Origin: Cristatella mucedo
Taxonomy: Eukaryota > Bryozoa > Phylactolaemata > Cristatellidae
NCBI GenBank assembly: GCA_009760855.2
Contig: WPIO01000169.1
Location: forward strand, 600,731-664,730
Direction: 5' to 3'
DNA length: 64,000 nucleotides
Shown here: one piece after another, positions 58,722-64,000 of the stretch
Numbering within the stretch: the first letter of the stretch is position 1
How the letters are laid out: each line of letters begins with the position of its first letter
The notes under the pieces: model-generated
Seen by the model: the letters and a program-made list of their open reading frames with translations, nothing else
Database searches by the model: none
Told to the model about the DNA's origin: nothing
Program-made: the position numbers and the translations under genes

Positions 58722-58950
58722 AGGCATCTCCGTCAGTAACTCCACAAAGCCAGAAATACTGTGGAAGTGTTAAGCAAGAGGGTTTTCTATAGCCCACCCA
58801 CCGGTTGTGCGGCTTTCGGTATGCATTTGGTAGCCTAAAGACTTTATCTCACGCAAAAAAGAGAAATTAGGAAGCCTAGCAGTCAGGGGAGTAGTTAGGA
58901 ACAAGTAGTGTAATAGTAGAGGCTCGGGATCATTATAACTATAGTGAACA
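58722..58950 (-). mobile_element. L2-A 3' end, minus strand
   Basis: Begins AAGGCATCTCCGTCAGTAACTCCACAAAG and covers the 3' UTR. It meets a plus-strand L2-A at about 58951. Confidence 0.75.
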
Positions 58951-60200
58951 CACCTCGGCACTGGCGTGGTTTAAATCATACTTGTCTGATCGTGTTCAAT
59001 CCGTGTCGTGTAGGGGTCAGGTCTCACACATGAGAAGGGTCACCTGTGGAGTCCCTCATGGGTCTGAACTCGGTCTCTTGCTGTTCTCCATTTATACAGA
59101 ACCTCTGGGAAAAGTGACTAAGGCCCACGGAAGAGGATATCATCTCTATGCTGACGATACTCAGTTGTATTTGTCATTCCAACCATCGGAATCGGCTGCA
59201 GCAACTGAGAAACTGAATGCTTGCCTTGGCGATATTCAATCCTGGATGTCGTAAAACTTCCTGAAATTAAATGACAAAAAACTGAACTGCTGCTCATAGG
59301 ACACCCTAAGTGTGTAGCTGGATTAAAAGGCTTTGCTGTTCTAATAGGTGATGCTATTGTGCGACCTTCACCACGTGCTCGTAATCTAGATGTCGTGTTC
59401 GACAGCTGCCTCAATTTCAAAAGCTTCATTCAAAAGACCGCCTCTACAGCTAGCTATCACATCCGATCCCTATCCAAGATTACAAGCTGTCTTCCACAGT
59501 GGCTTGTAAAGAATTTAACTAGATCTTTAGTTCTGTCTCAGCTTGATTATTGTAATACCCTTTTGGCTGGGCTGCCAAAAAAAGCTATTATGCCACTACA
59601 GCGGACTATGAATGTGGCTGCAAGGCTGGTCTTCATGTCCCAGCGGTTTGAGCACGTGCCACCTTTGCTGAAAGAGCTAGGATGTTGCCAGTTGAGAAAA
59701 TAACACAGAGCAAAGTTCTTACGCTGACCCACAAGGCCCGCCACGGCTTGGCTCCTTCGTACCTAGCTGAACTGCTGCATCAGTTTTAGCCTGTTCGTGC
59801 CCTCAGGTCCTGTGTGGACAATAAATTAGCTGTTCCATTCCTCCGCTTAAAGACAGTAGGCGACAGATACATTGGCTCTGCAGGTCCTAGACTGTGAAAC
59901 TCGCTTCCACAATGCTTACACAACGACAACTGCTCTCCAACTGCCGACTATTGCACATCTTTTCAGCGGTCCTAAACTGCTACTTCTATGCTACTCACTA
60001 ACTCAACTGCTGTCCTGACTCTGCTATGCTTCCCACTTTCTCTTTGTTGCGTGAGACGAAGCCTGTTGGCTACCGAATGCGTACCGAAAGCGGCTTAGGC
60101 TGTGAGTGGGCTATACAAAATTCTCCTGCGTAACGCCCACATTATCTTTATGACTTTGTGGAGTTACTGACGAAGATACATACATACATACATACATCTC
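58951..60200 (+). mobile_element. L2-A retrotransposon, best copy of this lineage, 5'-truncated, ATAC tail
   Basis: RT from [21 protein letters not shown] through MRRVTCGVPHGSELG and GYHLYADDTQLYLSFQPSE (59130-59185, intact YADD), with a stop at WMS* (59252) then NFLKLNDKK. Next is a long frame, 59359-59703, with SPRARNLDVVFDSCLNFKSF and LVLSQLDYCNTLLAGLPKKAI. The C-terminus and 3' UTR follow, ending in ATACATACATACATACAT at 60175-60198. Confidence 0.9.
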
Positions 60201-60840
60201 ACACAACGAGGATAAATTAGGAAGCATACCTAATTCAGAATAGCAGGTAAGGTAATGAGTAGCCTGGATGTAGCAGCTCTGGAAAGCCTGAAAGGATGTG
60301 CCATAATCGGCAGCAGGAGAGTAGCTGTCAGTGCATAGAAATCGTGGAAGCGATTTGCACAGTCCAGGACCTGCCGAGCTCAAGCTTTTGTCACAAACGG
60401 TCGTCAAACGATGAATGAAACAGCTAATGTATTGTCCGTACAGTGCAAGAAGAGGTTAAAACTGGTGCAGCCGTTCAGCTATATGTGGAGGATCCAAGCC
60501 GTGGCTGGCCTAACGGGTCAATGTAACAACTCTGCTCTTAATCCGTTGATCAACTGGCAGCCATTCTAGCTCTTGTAACAAAGGAGACGGGTTCTCCAAC
60601 CTCGGAGATTTGCAAACTAGCCTTGCAGCCATATTAATAGACATCTGCAGTGGCCCAGTTGTTGTTTTGGTATCCCGGAAATGGGATTTAGAGTAATCAA
60701 GCCGAGACAAAACTACGGAGCTAGTTAAATTTTCGAGCACGTGGTAATGGTCACACAACATGATCATCTATTAGAAGAGCAAAGCCTTCTAATTCGGCCG
60801 TAGGCTTACGGTGTCCTATGAGCAGCAGTTTACTTTTATA
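60200..60840 (-). mobile_element. L2-A 3' half, minus strand
   Basis: The reverse complement covers the 3' UTR start and the C-terminal coding (60510-60767: VLSRLDYSKSHFRDTKT and NMAARLVCKSPRLENPSPLLQELEWLPVDQR), up to the CTGCTCATAGGACACCGTAAG-equivalent near 60830. With the previous copy it forms a tail-to-tail pair. Confidence 0.8.
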
Positions 60841-61009
60841 ATCGCTTATTTTTAAGGGGTAGCCTCCGAAATAAAGAGGTAGGTCCACAAAAAATGGTCA
60901 ATTTATTTGAAATTCGCGTATTAAAGATAAACTATTTATAAATGCAAGCTCAAATTTTGGTGGTTGTAAGATGGCTGGAACATGGTCAATAAAATTATTA
61001 TGTAAGACC

Positions 61010-61640
61010 TTTTTAAACCGGAAGTCGTACATCGAGCTCAACAAGATAATTTTGTATGAAGAATAACTGAGCCGGAACTGTGGTTTTCTGGTGAACTCTG
61101 CGAGTATAAGCTATTCTGCCCTAAACGGACCCTTAAAAAATGACTGGGAAATGATAAAACGTAAAGAATTTCCGGAAAAGCCACGCCCCTCGAGATCACA
61201 CGTCCGACTGGTAGTACAACAAGATGATAAAAGAGTAAACCCCCTATCGGCTGGGTGTCTAGTCCCACCTCTGCTTCCCCACCCCGCCCATAGCAACCGG
61301 CGGTAAACGGCATTCCAAGGCCCACTCCTTATGTACTTAGCAGAAACCTGCTAACATTGGTATGTTTACATCAGATCACAAACCGGAAGTGACTGTCGTT
61401 CGGCCAATAGACGAACATTAGGGATAATGTATTGAGAATTTACTGCTGCCGGGGCCGCCGTAACTAAGGAGTCCATTATCACGGCACCGCATGAATCCTG
61501 GGACAGCTGATCTAGTTCCTGTAGCCGCCATAACGCAAGAGGCGACGGCTGCAAGCAGTCCTCTGTTCGGCGGTCGGTCAGCGTGGTGACTTGGATGGAA
61601 CTAGTGCGTCGTTTACTGGAAGCCAGTCTGAAAAGGTTGA
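61010..61640. promoter_or_regulatory. CpG-rich, promoter-like region without an identified gene
   Basis: Visible motifs: CCGGAAGT (ETS) at about 61018-61025 and 61383-61390, GGCCAATAG (CCAAT) at 61402-61410, CCACGCCCC and CCCCGCCCA (Sp/KLF GC boxes) at about 61184 and 61280, CATAGCAACC (RFX half-site-like) at about 61289, and GCCGCCAT (YY1-like) at 61524-61531. Several lie in unmethylated-promoter-style CpG sequence that contrasts with the window. A possible minus-strand first exon starts with ATGGCGG at 61531 and reads 88 nt to a GTAAAT donor at 61443-61442. A plus-strand exon near 61600 is equally possible. Neither is confirmed. Confidence 0.4.
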
Positions 61641-63035
61641 TTCATTTCTATTCAAGGAAATTTAGGTGATTTCAAGTTCTCATTTATGTCGTTATTAGTT
61701 AGATATTTGTATCGGCGAATGCCGGTGAGGCGCCCGGCTGTACCCTGGATTGCTGGCCTGCCGTATGAGACCTATCGCGGATATGATCTGCTTAGGCTGT
61801 ATAAGGTTCTTGTTAGGTTGACCTATTCCTAAGATCCATATTTATCTATTTATTGAATTGTTTGTGTGATTATAGCGTTTCCTAGTGCTGCCTCTTAGTT
61901 AAACCTTGGAGTTCTCAAGTTTATCTGCATAAGACAGTCCAATGCCTGCTGTCATTTATGTCATATCTCCTAAAATGATGATCCGATATCCTTAAAACTT
62001 TGGAATGTATGATGGATTGTGGTTACTTAATCATTCCAGCCTTCTGGCATGCGTATTGGACCTCAGTAGATTGACTTGTTTTGGTCAAAACTGGCTGTGT
62101 TTGTCGTGCTAAGCCTTTGTCATCCTTTCACTCACATGGCGTAAAAATGTCACAGGTAGGCTACTTGTGACCCAATCAACATGAAATTCGAAGTACATGC
62201 TCCTAAGTATGTGTTTCAATGTTGTATGGTGACAAATATAGTAACACTTGTTATTCCATGTCACCTGCATGCTTTGGCACCTTAAAGTTGGCTTCCTTGA
62301 GTGCTGTCACAGCAGTAGTACATGGTACCTGGTAAATTCTACAACTTGGTTGATACTGCGCTAATCTATGTTAAACTTGGAATATAGGTGGAGCTCACCT
62401 GCCTCTAAACTCACCCCCTCCTTGATGTATGCATGATGGGTGTGTATGCATTTAATGTGCCTGTGACAAAGTGTCCGTGGGTGTGTTCGTGATGACAGTC
62501 AACAGTTTAAGATGTCGAATTTTTTTTTAAAGATTTTTGTGGGTGGTGAGTTTCCAGTCTATTGTCTTGCATTTTTTAAGTGGTTTGCCATATTTCTACA
62601 ATTACGTTTTAATCCTCGAAAAAATTTGGAACTGATTTAACCAGCAGTGCTATACGTGACCTTGGACTTTTAAAAGTCATAAGAAGGTCAAAACCAGCTA
62701 TTATACATCAAACGATAGGTAATGCTACCAGTGTTCTTCGTGCCAATTTTCATGCCAATCAGTTTACTGGTCTTCATACAATATTTTATAAACATGCTTT
62801 TGCAGGGACAACTCCCATATTGGCGGCCATTTTGGGGGATAACTCCCAATACTGCCGGACTTACCCCCTTATTTTCGCCGGCAGTCTAGCACAGATCAAG
62901 AAGACTCGGGCAGTTGCCGTTTATCAAGTAACTGTAGATCTATGCTGCATGGTGCCGGCTTAGAAGCAGGTGCTGCAAGTGGGTCCACTGTTCTCCTCTC
63001 CTCTGCTTCTGCTGGAGTAGTGAGTTGTCACTGTA
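61641..63035. other. Unique sequence, no exon recognised; small palindrome and YY1-like site
   Basis: About 1.4 kb without retroelement matches, perhaps an intron or intergenic sequence of the gene that the promoter-like region would serve. It contains the palindrome at 62657-62690 and ATTGGCGGCCATTTTGGGGG at 62819-62838. Confidence 0.35.
62657..62690. repeat. 34-bp palindrome with outer TGACCTT/AAGGTCA half-sites
   Basis: TGACCTT at one end and AAGGTCA at the other, with GGACTTTT/AAAAGTC in the middle and a small asymmetric bulge. AGGTCA is the nuclear-receptor half-site; an everted/inverted pair is visible, function unknown. Confidence 0.6.
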
Positions 63036-63039
63036 CAAC

Positions 63040-63680
63040 AAGCCCAACAGTGTCGAAGGCAGCTGATGAATATCACAGAGCTAAGGCAGTGCCGTTCCCT
63101 TAATGGTGGCTGCTTACGATGTCATTAGTAACACGGAGCAGAGTAATTTCAGTGGAGTGCTGAATCTCTAACGGCGATTAAAACTTTTCTGATAATTCAT
63201 TCCTTTCAATATGTGGTTCTGCTGCAGCTGCTTAGCAACACTTTTTTCAGGAACCTTAGACAAAACAGGAGGACTGGAAACTGGGCGATAGTTTTCAAAG
63301 TCCTCTTTATTGAATCCAAGCAATTTTAGTATCGTTCTAACGATTGTCGATTTGAAGGACTTTGTTATCACCCCTTTTCTAAAGATGCTTTAAAAATCTA
63401 GGTATTGTCAGGTTGAAGTTGGTCTGCCAGTGAAGACCACACAGATGATTATATAGTGTCTTCAGGAGAAGAGGTCTTTTAACTAAACCTTATATAGGTG
63501 GATACATTTCATGCACAAACCATGTAAACACTTTCAAAGAAAGGTCACAGGTTGCGATTCCACAATTGCTTTTCTCGGAGAGGGCTTTATGGAAGTCCGA
63601 GTGTGCACAATTCTTTCAGTAAAGAAGGCTGAAAGATTATCGGCTGAGCAGTAAATAACTGGGAGTCAGACCTGGCAGCT
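63040..63680 (-). mobile_element. L2-A RT fragment, minus strand
   Basis: The reverse complement gives a decayed DLSAAFDTV-equivalent (63040-63080), the STEITLLRVTND segment, and upstream FNKEDFENYRPVSSPPVLSKVPEKSVAKQL (63300-63200 region). The 5' limit is unclear, about 63680. Confidence 0.8.
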
Positions 63681-63904
63681 TTTCCCAGTAAATTTTAGAC
63701 CGGCCTCTTAAATTTTAAAATTGTTTTGGGTCTGACTGGTAGGATTTTAGTTTTCAAGAAAAAAACAATCCCTTGCTTTTTAAGCTTCCGAGGTAAACTC
63801 AAAAGAAGGTATTGAAAAAGACTAAACCTACCTCAGACCAAAATTTCTTTAAACGACGTGCGAGCATGCATTAAGCATGGCGTCTCTTTTGCTACCAATT
63901 TTGT
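63681..63904. other. No feature recognised
   Basis: Short unassigned stretch between L2-A fragments. Confidence 0.3.
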
Positions 63905-64000
63905 TTTCTATCTTGTGGTAATGGTAACACAACACGATCAACTATCAGAAGCACAAAAGGTTTCAAATTCTGCCACATGCTTAGCATGTTCTTTGAGCAG
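63905..64000 (-). mobile_element. L2-A fragment running off the window end
   Basis: The reverse complement starts CTGCTCAAAGAACATGCTAAG and resembles the LLIGHPKRVAGLKRF segment of L2-A. The same stretch ends the L2-A copy at 23110-23150. Confidence 0.6.

Overview
The window looks like nuclear DNA of a metazoan, most likely an invertebrate. It is AT-rich, contains no prokaryotic-type operons or conserved housekeeping genes, and roughly half of it is decayed non-LTR retrotransposon sequence of the L2/CR1 kind (RT motifs such as YADDTQ and GVPQGSVLGP). tRNA-headed SINEs, microsatellites and split genes with GT..AG introns are also present. The species cannot be fixed from sequence alone. A tunicate or another marine invertebrate would fit both the retroelements and the peptide genes.

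The main coding content is a small gene family that is easy to miss because its exons are only 60-90 bp. Three loci (1.55-4.6 kb on -, 32.4-33.6 kb on +, 49.46-50.28 kb on -) share one plan: a 5' noncoding exon, a 60-nt signal-peptide exon whose acceptor lies 4-6 nt before the start codon, an exon of exactly 64 nt encoding an acidic propeptide, and a last exon encoding a dibasic site and a short C-terminal peptide. Introns fall at the same points and are of similar size (about 210 and 104-116 bp). Locus 1 is intact: a 68-residue precursor with signal (1-20), acidic pro-region ending Lys-Arg (21-48) and a 20-residue cationic, amphipathic peptide with no acidic residue. It looks like the precursor of a secreted linear helical host-defence (antimicrobial or cytolytic) peptide. 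Loci 2 and 3 appear to be decayed relatives.

Retroelement layout: two L2-like lineages are interleaved. L2-A has 3' tails of ACATT or ATAC repeats, L2-B has ATT repeats. Most copies are 5'-truncated and nested. The best L2-B copy (50.63-52.68 kb) keeps a 400-codon RT reading frame and differs from an open upstream frame by one missing base. Two SINE families occur. SINE-1 joins a tRNA-like head to an L2-B-like 3' end; SINE-2 has a tRNA-like head and sits inside an L2-B copy at 47.6 kb.

Other structure: an unclassified repeat, R1, of at least 3.1 kb is present in four partial copies (23.15-26.5, 34.87-35.73, 36.70-37.38, 43.2-46.35 kb) and gives empty sites for younger insertions. A 355-bp inverted repeat flanks 0.9 kb at 12.64-14.27 kb. 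A 1.05-kb array of an 8-bp unit (GAGCAGCC) lies at 15.80-16.85 kb and creates long but spurious open frames on both strands. Large TA/CT microsatellites lie at 34.3, 47.9 and 57.1-57.35 kb, the last next to degenerate CCCTAAA-like repeats. The 61.0-61.65 kb region is promoter-like (CpG-rich, ETS, CCAAT, GC-box and YY1-like motifs), with no gene identified. Coordinates of repeat boundaries are by eye and good to about 10-30 bp.
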